Notes: a model not told the origin generated them from the letters alone. 64,000 nt of DNA from a bacterium (GCA_020444265.1 JAHLLH010000004.1:186001-250000), one strand, 5' to 3'; shown: positions 1-8,497, counted from the first letter of the stretch. A program made the numbers and translations.

Positions 1-863
1 AGGAGGGCGTTGGTGTCGAGAATGTTGAGGAGGGACCCACTCCGCTTCTTCTTTCCGTCCTGGTGGTTCTCCAGGAACGTAGCGGTCCACTCCGGAAGTG
101 ATGCAGGGTCAAAATCTGAGGTGCCTGCAATCCGATCCACAAGTTCGGCGGTGGAGTGACCCTTATCGAGCCACTCGCTGACATCCTTCGCATCCGAAAA
201 GGGCTCAACCAGCTTCAACCACTCAGCAACCTCATTCAAGCTGGCAGAAGCTTTCAGGCTATGGCTGACTCCTGCACGGTCAGCATCAGAGAGGAAGATG
301 ACCTTCTTTCCCCTGAAGTACTGCTGGTATTCACTCCGGTACGCTCCAGCGCCATCGGGGAAGGTGGTCACACAACCCATTCCGGCTTTGACAAGGCGGT
401 CAGCATCTTTCTCGCCCTCCACCACAATCACCCGTTCTGCTTTCACGAGTTCGTGGAGACGGTAGGGTACGCGACGGACCCCCTCCAAGCCATTGGTGTA
501 GCCGCCCTTACCATCAGGGCGGCGGTGATAAAACCGTTTTCCTTCCAACCGTACCAGTTCGGAGAGGAGGTTGCCCTCCTCATCCGTGTACTGGTAAATG
601 GTTTCTTTCTTGGGGCTGGGTTCGAGGCGCTCGGGATAGAGGTCTGCCATTTTGAGCCCAAGTGCCTCAAGAATGCTCTCGATGGTGCAACCAGCTTGGC
701 AGTGCATCAAGACACGGCCATCCGGTGCTTCAGCGATGGACAGTGAAGGGTTTTTGTCGTCATGCGCAGGGCATTGTGCCAGAAATCCCTTGCTCTGTTT
801 CGAGAAGCGAAGCCCCTTGTCGGTGAGGGCCTGCAAAACCCTCTGAAGTGGGAGGTTATTCAT
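1..863 (-). CDS. Phage/plasmid-type DNA primase (CHC2-like zinc finger plus TOPRIM), truncated by window edge
   Basis: Read on the minus strand, an open frame begins at the ATG at 863-861 and runs without a stop through position 1; 287 residues are visible and the C-terminus is missing. Residues about 28-55 hold a zinc-finger-like Cys/His pattern (CPAHDDKNPS, then HCQAGC), as in CHC2-type primase fingers. Around residues 140-190 a TOPRIM core is visible (VIVVEGEKDADRL, later FLSDADRAG). These are hallmarks of primases or primase-helicases of phages and integrative elements; a helicase domain may follow outside the window. The start overlaps the end of the excisionase-like gene by 8 bp, so the two are likely co-transcribed. 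It probably serves replication of the integrated element. Confident in primase class, not in subfamily. Confidence 0.8.
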   Translation of the reverse strand, partial: MNNLPLQRVLQALTDKGLRFSKQSKGFLAQCPAHDDKNPSLSIAEAPDGRVLMHCQAGCTIESILEALGLKMADLYPERLEPSPKKETIYQYTDEEGNLLSELVRLEGKRFYHRRPDGKGGYTNGLEGVRRVPYRLHELVKAERVIVVEGEKDADRLVKAGMGCVTTFPDGAGAYRSEYQQYFRGKKVIFLSDADRAGVSHSLKASASLNEVAEWLKLVEPFSDAKDVSEWLDKGHSTAELVDRIAGTSDFDPASLPEWTATFLENHQDGKKKRSGSLLNILDTNAL

Positions 864-1089
864 TGCCCACCTCCCGTGCAGGAAGACCCTGCTCCTCGCT
901 TTTCTGTTCCACCCAATCGAAGAACGCTGCTTCGTCGATCAGGATGCGCCGCCCAGCGCGGCGAATGACTTTGTCGAAGCCGTTGGTTTTCGAGTAGAAG
1001 ACCAGATGACGCAATCCCCCAAGGGGTGGCCATGCGTGGTACTTCGGCCAATCCGCCAGTGGGATCAGCCTTGGCTGCTTGGAAATCAT
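856..1089 (-). CDS. Excisionase-like small HTH DNA-binding protein
   Basis: A 77-residue protein. The ATG at 1089 is preferred because GTGAGG lies just upstream; a GTG at 1122 would add 11 residues. The central part (PLADWPKYHAWPPLGGLRHL, then a basic RRAGRRILID and an acidic helix FFDWVEQ) resembles the MerR/AlpA-like 'helix-turn-helix domain 17' fold used by excisionases and element-encoded regulators: a recognition segment followed by a short wing ending in a strand (RILID). It lies directly before the primase, overlapping it by 8 bp, and upstream in the element's leftward gene order. It may act as recombination directionality factor for the neighbouring integrase or as a transcriptional regulator. 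Family assignment is by pattern only. Confidence 0.6.
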   Translation of the reverse strand: MISKQPRLIPLADWPKYHAWPPLGGLRHLVFYSKTNGFDKVIRRAGRRILIDEAAFFDWVEQKSEEQGLPAREVGNE

Positions 1090-1212
1090 CTTTGCCTCAC
1101 AAGTAAATGAATCGTTCAACACTGCGCGCGCTGGGACGAGAATAGACTTGATGAGGCTTGGAGGTTAAAAGCTTAAATCGGGGTGTTTGGGATGTGTAAT
1201 ATTTGCAAACGT

Positions 1213-1677
1213 TTATTCTTCATTTTCACCGGATTCATCGTCTGTGGATTCCTCTCCATACACTTCTGGGAGGATGTCACGCAGAAGCTTCCGCTCTTTG
1301 TAGTACAGGTTTGCGACGTGTCTCCACTCGATGTTGGTTGCTATCTCAACTTTGAAAAAAGCATCCTCAAGGGTCTTTGCTGAGCCATCTTCAAGCAGCT
1401 TCTCCACAGCACAGAACGTCTCATGCTGCCGGGCTTCGGTTTCCCAATAGTCCTTCTGGTGGCCAGGTTTTTTTCTGAGATTGAAAGCTGAATCAGCACT
1501 TTCACCATTCAGAATTCTTGTAAAACACATGACCGAATACGCCTTCAGAGGTTCAGGGAACTTCATACCTGCTTCGTTAAACTCCTTCATATGGCCAATC
1601 AACATCATGGCGTTTCTTGTTTCTCCATCTTTCGCTGAGGCAATCAGCACTTCAAGCATTCGATCCTGAGCCCACAT
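1213..1677 (-). CDS. Hypothetical protein of the integrative element
   Basis: A 154-residue protein whose ATG at 1677 is preceded by a strong GAGGAGAA Shine-Dalgarno; a TTG at 1707 in the same frame would overlap the integrase end by 8 bp. I do not recognise the family. It is largely helical by composition, with basic and aromatic residues in the middle (YWETEARQHETF) and a strongly acidic tail (GEESTDDESGENEE). Such small proteins encoded just after an integrase in phage-like elements are often terminase-small-subunit-like or regulatory, but nothing here proves either role. It is translated in the same direction as the integrase and probably shares its transcript. Confidence 0.6.
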   Translation of the reverse strand: MWAQDRMLEVLIASAKDGETRNAMMLIGHMKEFNEAGMKFPEPLKAYSVMCFTRILNGESADSAFNLRKKPGHQKDYWETEARQHETFCAVEKLLEDGSAKTLEDAFFKVEIATNIEWRHVANLYYKERKLLRDILPEVYGEESTDDESGENEE

Positions 1678-1699
1678 GGGTATTCTTCTCCTCTTGGGA

Positions 1700-2761
1700 C
1701 TATCCAATGAACTTCGAGTTCATCCGTTCGAGAATGGCGGATGTGTGCTGCTCGGTCAGGTGTGCATAACGCTTGACCATAGCGAGGGTTTTGTGGCCCA
1801 AGACCGCAGCGATCTCCGAGGGTGTAGCGCCACTCATGGCGAGATAGGAAGCGGTGGAGTGCCTGAGGTCATGCCACCTGAAATCAGTCAGTTCAGCCTT
1901 CGTAACTGCGTTTTCCCATGCCGTGCGGAAGTCGATGGGTTTCTGAGGGTCGAGGCCTGGGAAGAGGAGGTCTGTGTCGATCCTCCGCAGCCGACTTTTC
2001 TCGGTCAACAGCTCCAAGGCTTTCCCTCGGATCGGAACGGTACGGCGTTCGTTGTTCTTGGTCTCGTGGAAGGTGGCCATAGACTTGTTAAAGTCGATCT
2101 GTGACCACGTAAGACCCCATATCTCGCTTCTACGGGCACCTGTTGAGAGGGAAAGCAAGACAGCGAGGTAGAGGTCTGGGTTATGGCTTTCCTGGCAGGC
2201 ATTCAGCAGACGGGCGCGCTCATCGTCGTCAAGGAAGCGTACCCGCCCCCTCGGTTCCTTGAGTTTGCGAACTTTCCGCATAGGTGACTCGTCCAGCCAT
2301 TCCCAATCCTTTTCAGCAGCGGAGAGAACACGTGAGAGGGTGGTTGTGTAGCGGTTGGCTGTGCTGTCGCTCTTTCCCTCACGGATGAGCTTGTCACGGT
2401 ACTGAATGATGAGGCTGGGGGTGAGGTCAGCAAGAGTCACAGCGCCGATTGATTCCCGCCAATAGCGGATGTGAACCTTTGGCTTGGCTTGGTCCTTGAA
2501 CCGGGGCAGGGCATCCTTCTCCCAGCGGTCAAGCGTTTCTGTAAGGGTGTGTTTCTCGGCGGTAGCCTTCTTGAAGTAGCGCCGTTCCCTGATCTCGGTC
2601 TCGGTCTTCTGAGCCCACTTGGTAGCGTCTGTCTTGCGGTCAAAGGTCTTCGAGACGGTTGGGTGTCCCTTCAACCGAACCTGAACCCGGTAGGCGGTTT
2701 TCTCCTTGACCTGACCGCTCTCGTCTGTGTGCTGCCAGACTCTTTTCTCGATGTACGCCAT
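1700..2761 (-). CDS. Tyrosine recombinase / site-specific integrase
   Basis: A 353-residue phage-type integrase. The N-terminal ~60 residues contain an arm-binding-like segment (YRVQVRLKGHPTVSKTFDRKTDA), followed by a SAM-like core-binding domain (about 70-160) and a catalytic domain (about 170-345). The active-site set is complete: Arg210 in TGARRSE, Lys235, His297 and Arg300 in HDLRH, His323 in LGHKT, and Tyr332 in RYAHL. It begins 123 bp from the 3' end of a tRNA-Lys gene on the same strand, the usual arrangement of an element integrated into a tRNA 3' end. It would catalyse integration and excision of the element that occupies the left end of the window. Confidence 0.93.
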   Translation of the reverse strand: MAYIEKRVWQHTDESGQVKEKTAYRVQVRLKGHPTVSKTFDRKTDATKWAQKTETEIRERRYFKKATAEKHTLTETLDRWEKDALPRFKDQAKPKVHIRYWRESIGAVTLADLTPSLIIQYRDKLIREGKSDSTANRYTTTLSRVLSAAEKDWEWLDESPMRKVRKLKEPRGRVRFLDDDERARLLNACQESHNPDLYLAVLLSLSTGARRSEIWGLTWSQIDFNKSMATFHETKNNERRTVPIRGKALELLTEKSRLRRIDTDLLFPGLDPQKPIDFRTAWENAVTKAELTDFRWHDLRHSTASYLAMSGATPSEIAAVLGHKTLAMVKRYAHLTEQHTSAILERMNSKFIG

Positions 2762-2843
2762 AGGTCACAACCCTCCGGTTTAGCCTACAGCAAGCTACAA
2801 CACTTTTTCTGGGAGTGCACCATAGCTCCCCCATAAACAGAAA

Positions 2844-2872
2844 AAAGGTTCAGGCGTGACGCCTAAACCTTT
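2844..2872 (-). terminator. Rho-independent terminator downstream of tRNA-Lys
   Basis: A hairpin with stem AAAGGTT-C-AGGCG / CGCCT-A-AACCTTT around a 3-nt loop. On the minus strand it is followed by a run of six T. It sits 12 bp past the tRNA 3' end and would end the tRNA transcript. It may also have been supplied or rebuilt by integration of the element. Confidence 0.75.
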
Positions 2873-2883
2873 GTTTTACTTAG

Positions 2884-2956
2884 TGAGCCGAGTGGGACTT
2901 GAACCCACGACCTTGGGCTTAAAAGGCCCCTGCTCTACCAGCTGAGCTATCGGCTC
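2884..2956 (-). tRNA. tRNA-Lys (anticodon TTT)
   Basis: 73 nt on the minus strand fold as a standard cloverleaf. The acceptor arms are GAGCCGA/TCGGCTC, the D arm is GCTC...GAGC, the anticodon loop is CTTTTAA (anticodon TTT) and the T arm is GTGGG-TTCAAGT-CCCAC, with discriminator A. The anticodon stem has four clear pairs and a G/A at its outer end. CCA is not encoded. Its 3' end faces the integrase gene, so the T-arm/acceptor half is the likely attachment site (attL or attR) of the element to the left. Confidence 0.95.
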
Positions 2957-3520
2957 GACCGGATCGGTGCCCTGAGGGCGACCGGTCGCTGTAAAATCCC
3001 GCGAGGGAGGGCGGTGTGCCTGATGAGTGGGGGGCAATCATCAAGGACGCCTGACCCCTCCAACGCGGAAACGCAAATCTAATCGTTTCACATCCCCAAT
3101 GCAGGCCCTGATTGGGTCACCGGGAGACGTTTTCCTGCAAATCGGCGGTTTGCCACGAGGGCAGGGACTCGCCGGGGTACGTGAACCTGGCGAGTGGGGC
3201 CGATGGTTGTTCAACAGCGTTCGCACCTGCGGTGCGGGAATGTCGATGGCCTGCGGCCATCTTCGCCGGGGTTGGAAACCCCGGCCTACTCGACAACTGC
3301 ATCGCCGGATTCAAGAATCCGACCTACACTGGATGAATACTTCCGACTTGACAAGCAAGTCGGGCCACCCCGAAAGGCCACACTTTGCATCCGGGGCGGC
3401 CCTCAGGTCTCCACTATGTTCAGGACCTGACGGAACACAATCGCATCGCCGGATTCAAGAATCCGACCTACACTGGATGAACAGACCCGACCTGACCAGC
3501 AAGTCGGGCCACCCTGCCTT
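2957..3520. repeat. Gene-free region with a 70-bp direct repeat built of palindromes
   Basis: No gene is seen in this 564-bp stretch between tRNA-Lys and the purA stop. Positions 3301-3370 and 3445-3514 are a 70-bp direct repeat. Each copy contains a palindrome (GGATTCAAGAATCC) followed by the shared text CTACACTGGATGAA and a second hairpin ending in AAGTCGGGCCACCC. Differences between the copies fall mainly in the second hairpin (CCGACTTGACAAG versus CCGACCTGACCAG). Other hairpins here are TGGCC-TGC-GGCCA near 3247, GCCGGGGTT-GGA-AACCCCGGC near 3265, and CAGGTC/GACCTG at 3404-3429. Confidence 0.75.
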
Positions 3521-4798
3521 TTAACGCATCACGATAACCGCTTCACGTTCCGGGCCGACACTGATGATGTCGATCGGGACACGCGTCTGGTCCTGAATGA
3601 AGTCGAGGTAGTCCTTGCAGGCCTTCGGCAGCTGCGCGTAGCGACGGATATCCGAAATATCCTGGTTCCACCCCTGCAAAGTCACCGTCTCAGGCCTCAC
3701 CTCATCAAGCAGCCAGGGTTCGGCCGGGAAATGGTCGATCTTGCGGCCCTTGTGGGTGTAGTGCGTGCAGACCTCGATTTCTTTCAGCTCGCTCAGAACA
3801 TCCAGCTTGGTGATGGCCCAGGCATCGACACCGTTGACACGAGCCGCATACCGTGCAATCACAAGGTCCAACCAGCCGCAACGGCGTGCGCGACCTGTGG
3901 TCGCTCCAAATTCACCGCCCCACTTGCGGAATTCGCTCTGCAGCGGTTCCTCGTGCTCGGTGGGGAAGGGGCCATTGCCGACACGGGTCGTATAGGCCTT
4001 CATCACACCGATGACCTTGGTGACAGCTCGTGCGCCGATTCCCACACCTGTCGCCGCAGAACCTGCAGTCGGGTTCGAGCTGGTGACAAAGGGATAGGTC
4101 CCGTGGTCAACATCAAGCAGCGTACCCTGCGCACCTTCCAGCAGCACATCCTTGCCATCACGGATCGCTTCGGACAGCATTACCGAAACATCCTTGATGA
4201 AGGGGTCAACACGCTTGTCGAAATCGATGTACTCGTCGACGATGCGATCCACATCCAGCTCGGTACCGTGGTAATAGTCTTTCAGGAGACGGTTCTTGTC
4301 CTCGAGATTGGCGCGAAGCTTCGTCTCGAAATAGGAACGGTTCAGCAGGTCGACAATCCGGATGCCGGACCTTGCATACTTGTCCGTGTAGCTTGGTCCC
4401 ATGCCACGGCCCGTTGTGCCGATCTTGCGGCTGCCCGCTTGAGCTTCCGCGGCTTCATCGATAGCCCGGTGATAGGGCATGATGAGATGAGCCTTCTGGG
4501 AGATGAAGAGACGGTCCTTGACCTTGATCCCCTTGTTCTCGAGCATTTCAATCTCGGTGAAGAGGATGCGAGGGTCGATCACGCACCCGTTGCCGAGGCA
4601 GCAGGTGGTGTTCGGATGCAGGATACCGCTGGGGATCTGGTGCAGGATGGTCTGCTCGCCCTCGTGGACGACAGTATGTCCTGCGTTCGGCCCCCCCTGG
4701 TAACGCGCAACGACATCGGTCCGTTCACTGAGCAGGTCGACGATTTTCCCTTTGCCTTCATCGCCCCACTGGCAACCGACGACTACGCTTACAGCCAT
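3521..4798 (-). CDS. purA: Adenylosuccinate synthetase
   Basis: 425 residues, the usual length for PurA. It catalyses GTP-dependent joining of IMP and aspartate, the first committed step to AMP. The N-terminal GCQWGDEGKGK P-loop-like motif is intact, as are NAGHT, GTTGRGMGPSY and the GTP/IMP-binding segment TTGRARRCGW. The start at 4798 follows GGGGAGG and gives the canonical MAVSVVVG N-terminus; a longer in-frame extension upstream has no family support. It is transcribed leftward, downstream of secDF. purH at 51.9 kb is the only other purine gene in the window. Confidence 0.98.
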   Translation of the reverse strand: MAVSVVVGCQWGDEGKGKIVDLLSERTDVVARYQGGPNAGHTVVHEGEQTILHQIPSGILHPNTTCCLGNGCVIDPRILFTEIEMLENKGIKVKDRLFISQKAHLIMPYHRAIDEAAEAQAGSRKIGTTGRGMGPSYTDKYARSGIRIVDLLNRSYFETKLRANLEDKNRLLKDYYHGTELDVDRIVDEYIDFDKRVDPFIKDVSVMLSEAIRDGKDVLLEGAQGTLLDVDHGTYPFVTSSNPTAGSAATGVGIGARAVTKVIGVMKAYTTRVGNGPFPTEHEEPLQSEFRKWGGEFGATTGRARRCGWLDLVIARYAARVNGVDAWAITKLDVLSELKEIEVCTHYTHKGRKIDHFPAEPWLLDEVRPETVTLQGWNQDISDIRRYAQLPKACKDYLDFIQDQTRVPIDIISVGPEREAVIVMR

Positions 4799-4893
4799 GA
4801 AACCTCCCCGTGGCAAAATCGGGTCGCCAGACGCGTCCCCAGACACGTGCGACACCGGATCATGCAAGCAAGATAGCGCCCAAGCTGGGCACA

Positions 4894-4921
4894 AGAAAGC
4901 CCGGGGATGCTGCCCCCGGGC
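4894..4921 (-). terminator. Terminator-like hairpin after secF
   Basis: A GCCCGGGG / CCCCGGGC stem with loop ATGCTG. On the minus strand it is followed by TTTCTT. It lies 25 bp past the secF stop and ends the secDF transcript before purA. Stem sequence and the TTTCTT tail match the CCCGGG-hairpin family found after many genes in this window. Confidence 0.6.
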
Positions 4922-4945
4922 GGACACTCCAGTTCCAACCGGAGA

Positions 4946-5860
4946 CTACTTCTTGGTCCGTTTCTCCGGTTTACGAATATTCCACTCCACCAGGATCGGG
5001 CTGGCGACGAAGATCGAGGAATAGGTACCCACGACCACACCGGCCAACAGGGCGAAGGCGAAATCATGAATCACCGCGCCACCGAAGAAGTAGAGGATGA
5101 AGACCACAATCAAAGTCGTGCCGGATGTCAGCACGGTACGCGACAGGGTCTCGTTGATGGAGATGTTCACCTGGTCAAGGAACGGTTTGCTGCGAAGCTT
5201 CTTGACGTTCTCGCGGATACGGTCGAAGACAACGATGGTATCGTTTAACGAGTAACCGACAATCGTCAGGAAGGCTGCTACAACCGCAAGGCTGATCTGC
5301 AGGTTGAGGATGCTGAACAAGCCGAAGACGATCAACACGTCATGCGTCAACGCCGCAATTGCTGCGATCGCATACCGGTACTGGAATCGCCAGGTGATGT
5401 AGACGACGATAAAGAAGAGGGATGCGATGATGGCCAGGATCGCGGCATTGCGCAATTCATGACCAATCTTCGGGCCAACCGCTTCCACACTCCGGACGGC
5501 TGCCTCGTTGCCCGGGAAGGCAGCTTGGAGTCCGCTCAGGATGGATTCGATCTGCGCGTCCGCGTCCGCAGCTTCCGGGATTCGGACCATCAGGTCTTCC
5601 TGTCCTCGCCCAATAACCAGCTTCACCTCTGCATCGGGGAAGCCAAGCTCGCCCATCGCGGCGCGAACATCAGACTCCTCGACATGCTGCTCAAAACGGA
5701 GGACGATGGAAAGACCACCGGTGAAGTCGATCGAATAGTTGGGTCCGCCGCGGAGGACGGTGGCCACAAGACCGATTATGATCAGGGATGCGCTGATGAA
5801 AAACGCGATCCGGCGCTTGCCCTGAAAATCGTAGTGAGTGTTTTTGAAAATCGTGAACAT
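4946..5860 (-). CDS. secF: Protein translocase subunit SecF
   Basis: 304 residues with six predicted membrane segments. The first is near residue 20, then come the conserved IDFTGG motif and periplasmic P1-like domain, and then five helices in the C-terminal half ending in a lysine-rich tail. With SecD it uses the proton gradient to pull exported proteins through the SecYEG channel. It starts 4 bp after the secD stop, so the two genes form one operon in the order secD-secF. Confidence 0.97.
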   Translation of the reverse strand: MFTIFKNTHYDFQGKRRIAFFISASLIIIGLVATVLRGGPNYSIDFTGGLSIVLRFEQHVEESDVRAAMGELGFPDAEVKLVIGRGQEDLMVRIPEAADADAQIESILSGLQAAFPGNEAAVRSVEAVGPKIGHELRNAAILAIIASLFFIVVYITWRFQYRYAIAAIAALTHDVLIVFGLFSILNLQISLAVVAAFLTIVGYSLNDTIVVFDRIRENVKKLRSKPFLDQVNISINETLSRTVLTSGTTLIVVFILYFFGGAVIHDFAFALLAGVVVGTYSSIFVASPILVEWNIRKPEKRTKK

Positions 5861-5864
5861 GGTG

Positions 5865-7934
5865 TCAGATGCTCAGCTTCTTCACCGACCAGGTGGCGGT
5901 GATCCAATCGAAAATGGCCCGGCTGACAACAAGGGCTGTGAACATGGAGGCGATGATACCAATCATCAGGGTGAGGGCAAAGCCCCGGATCGGACCCGTA
6001 CCGAACTGGTAGAGGACGATCCCCGCGATGAGGGTGGTGACATTCGCATCCATAATGGTAATGAACGCACGGTCAAAGCCGTTCTTGATCGCGTTCCAAA
6101 CCGTCTTGCCCGCGATCAACTCTTCACGGATACGCTCGAAGATCAGCACGTTGGCATCTACCGCCATACCAATCGTCAAGATGATGCCCGCAATACCCGG
6201 CAGGGTCAAGGTAAAGCCGAACCCACCCAGCACCGACATCAGGAAGATGATGTTGAGGAGAAGGACGAGGTCCGCGATAAGGCCGCTGCCACGGTAATAA
6301 ATCGCCATGAAGACCATTACCAGCAGAAGGCCGAGGACCGCGCTCAGGGTACCCGCCTGGATCGAATCGGCACCGAGGCTCGGACCAACAGTCCGTTCTT
6401 CGATGATCTCGACCGGGGCAGGAAGCGCACCGGCACGCAGGACGATGGCGAGGTCATTGGCCTCTTCCACCGACTCGCTGCCCTCGATGATCGCGCGGCC
6501 GTCGGGGATCCTTGTACGGATCACCGGCGCCATGTGGACCTTGCCGTCCAGCACGATCGCCAGGTGCTTGCCAATGTTATTTTCCGTGATGCGCGCAAAG
6601 CGACGTGCGCCGTCACGTTTCATGGTCAGGTTGACAATCGCCGCACCGGCCTGGGTCGGGTCGGCAGCGCCGGAACCGATGGTCACCTGGGCATCCGAAA
6701 GGGACGATCCGGTGAGCTCGGCACGGGTCTTCAGCAGGTAGAGCATCCAGAAGGTCTGCCCGTCCTGCGCGACTTCCGATTTGTGGCCCCAGCGGAAAAC
6801 ATAGTCCGGCGGGATGATGCCCTGGACGTCGGTACGGTTGAGGTAACGCTCGACCGTATTCCGATCCGATTCCAGCACCATGATCTGGTTCTGGTAGAGG
6901 CTCATCATACTGGATAACGGATGGTCGCGGTCGAACATCATGCCGCTGTCGGTGCCTGCGGAGGTGTCGGCCGCCATCTCCCCGCCTTCGCTGAACAGCG
7001 ATTGCGTCGAAGTGGTCTCATCCGTTTCAGCGTCGGCATCGTTGCTCATCGCTTCGCCGGCATCAATGCCTTCAGCCATCCGGTCAAACGCACCTTCATC
7101 CTCAAGCTTCTCGGCAAGCAACTCGTCCAGATCCTTGATCACCTGCGCGGTGACTTCCGGTTCTGCGACAAGCTGGAACTCGAGCAGCGCCGTCCGTCCG
7201 ATCAGGTTACGGGCGCGAGTCGGATCCTGAACACCCGGCAGCTCCACGACGATCCGTCGTGTTCCCTGCTTGGTAATCGAGGGCTCGCTGACACCGAACT
7301 CATCAACACGGTTGCGCAGCTTGGTTAAGGTGAGGTCCACCGCTTCTTCGGCCTGGGTACGCAGCTCTCGCAGGATTTCGCGGTCCGACTGACGCGGATC
7401 GCCAAAGTAACGCGCCATCGGAATGTCGCGCTGCGAGAATGCGTCCAGCATCGCCGTTTCGAAATCTTCGTCCGGGTTGGCCGTCAGGCGCGCCTCGACT
7501 TCCTCGCTGATCTCGGTGAAGGTGGCATCAACATTCTTTGCCGTGTTCTTCATCAGGTCAACAAGGTTCACTTCGAGGACCAGATGCATACCACCCTGAA
7601 GGTCGAGGCCGAGCTTGATCGAACCATTCTGCGATGCATCGAGCTTCTGGTAGAAGTCGGTGCGCAGGTCATGGATTGATCCAAGCACGTCCTCGCGGGT
7701 AGCGGCATCCAGGCTTGTGTCGGTCCGGACCTCATGGGCCAGGTCGACATCGAAGCGGAAGATGTCTTCACGAAGAATGGATGGGTCCATCCCGGTCTTT
7801 TCGCTGATCTCCCCAAGACGGCTGTCCAACTCACGGTTGAGCACAGTCGTGTGGTAGGTCGGGTACAGATAGACCAGCGCGAGGACTACCAGCGCCAGGA
7901 TGAGCAGGGTACGGAATAGGTTTGAACGTCCCAT
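5865..7934 (-). CDS. secD: Protein translocase subunit SecD
   Basis: 689 residues from the ATG at 7934 (MGRSNLFRT), which places a transmembrane helix right after a short cytoplasmic N-terminus. An in-frame ATG at 7982 adds 16 residues, and neither start has a clear ribosome-binding site. The SecD signature GLDLQGGMHLVLEV, the long periplasmic domain and five C-terminal membrane helices with MAVDANVLIFERIREE are present. The protein is longer than common SecD proteins because of an acidic, Ser/Thr/Met-rich insert at about residues 275-335 (GEAMSNDADAETDE onward) in the periplasmic part. It partners SecF in export. Confidence 0.96.
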   Translation of the reverse strand: MGRSNLFRTLLILALVVLALVYLYPTYHTTVLNRELDSRLGEISEKTGMDPSILREDIFRFDVDLAHEVRTDTSLDAATREDVLGSIHDLRTDFYQKLDASQNGSIKLGLDLQGGMHLVLEVNLVDLMKNTAKNVDATFTEISEEVEARLTANPDEDFETAMLDAFSQRDIPMARYFGDPRQSDREILRELRTQAEEAVDLTLTKLRNRVDEFGVSEPSITKQGTRRIVVELPGVQDPTRARNLIGRTALLEFQLVAEPEVTAQVIKDLDELLAEKLEDEGAFDRMAEGIDAGEAMSNDADAETDETTSTQSLFSEGGEMAADTSAGTDSGMMFDRDHPLSSMMSLYQNQIMVLESDRNTVERYLNRTDVQGIIPPDYVFRWGHKSEVAQDGQTFWMLYLLKTRAELTGSSLSDAQVTIGSGAADPTQAGAAIVNLTMKRDGARRFARITENNIGKHLAIVLDGKVHMAPVIRTRIPDGRAIIEGSESVEEANDLAIVLRAGALPAPVEIIEERTVGPSLGADSIQAGTLSAVLGLLLVMVFMAIYYRGSGLIADLVLLLNIIFLMSVLGGFGFTLTLPGIAGIILTIGMAVDANVLIFERIREELIAGKTVWNAIKNGFDRAFITIMDANVTTLIAGIVLYQFGTGPIRGFALTLMIGIIASMFTALVVSRAIFDWITATWSVKKLSI

Positions 7935-8223
7935 GGAGTTTTGACGGAGAATGTTGTCCGCCGGGCACGGCGGAAGGTTCATAGTGCATTCACAGTGGGA
8001 ACGGCGCCTGCCTTTTCTCGCCCGTACGGTCAGCCTTGCTGTCCGCCAAGCCCAGTTCCCGCCATGAAACCGTCTGTTTCAAGCTCGACCTGCGTGAAAA
8101 ACCGGTCCCCGTTCGGAACCGGCGCAAATCGAACCCCTGAATATACACGAGGGTCCTGAGTGAGTCAACCAAAACAATGGTGCGCTCTCGGTGCGTTTGG
8201 CCCGGGGAGGTGGGGGGTATCAG

Positions 8224-8468
8224 GGTGACTGGTACACCATCTTCCCAATGGGAAGATGGTTTCCATCCCCAGCAGAGTGCCTGGGAGAAAAAGTTGGTGC
8301 TTCACGGAGTGTACCTGTCACCTGTGTATGGTTAGCGACGAACGATCTGTTCCACTTCGCCCGAGACCAGGTGACCGGTACACTCGATGCGAATACCTGT
8401 TCCGAAGGCCAGTACTTCTGTCAATGGGGATAGGATCGCTCGTTACCCGACGTTGTGTACCAGTCACC
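8224..8468. repeat. Nested inverted-repeat element, copy A (245 bp)
   Basis: Four 14-bp arms in nested order: GGTGACTGGTACAC (8224-8237), GTGTACCTGTCACC (8309-8322), GGTGACCGGTACAC (8370-8383) and GTGTACCAGTCACC (8455-8468). The outer pair is a perfect inverted repeat; the inner pair has one mismatch. Outer-to-inner spacing is 71 bp on both sides. The left spacer holds its own hairpin (CCATCTTCCCA/TGGGAAGATGG). It fills the gap between secD and the dsrE-like gene, both on the minus strand. Related copies are at 26176-26386 and 41690-41906. Confidence 0.85.
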
Positions 8469-8497
8469 TTAGCAGGCCAGCCGGGATACAGTTGCTT

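Noticed and set aside
3027-3524. Plus-strand open frame through the repeat region next to tRNA-Lys
   Set aside because: It reads straight across the 70-bp direct repeats, giving a protein with duplicated HRRIQESDLHWMN text; a repeat artefact, not a gene.
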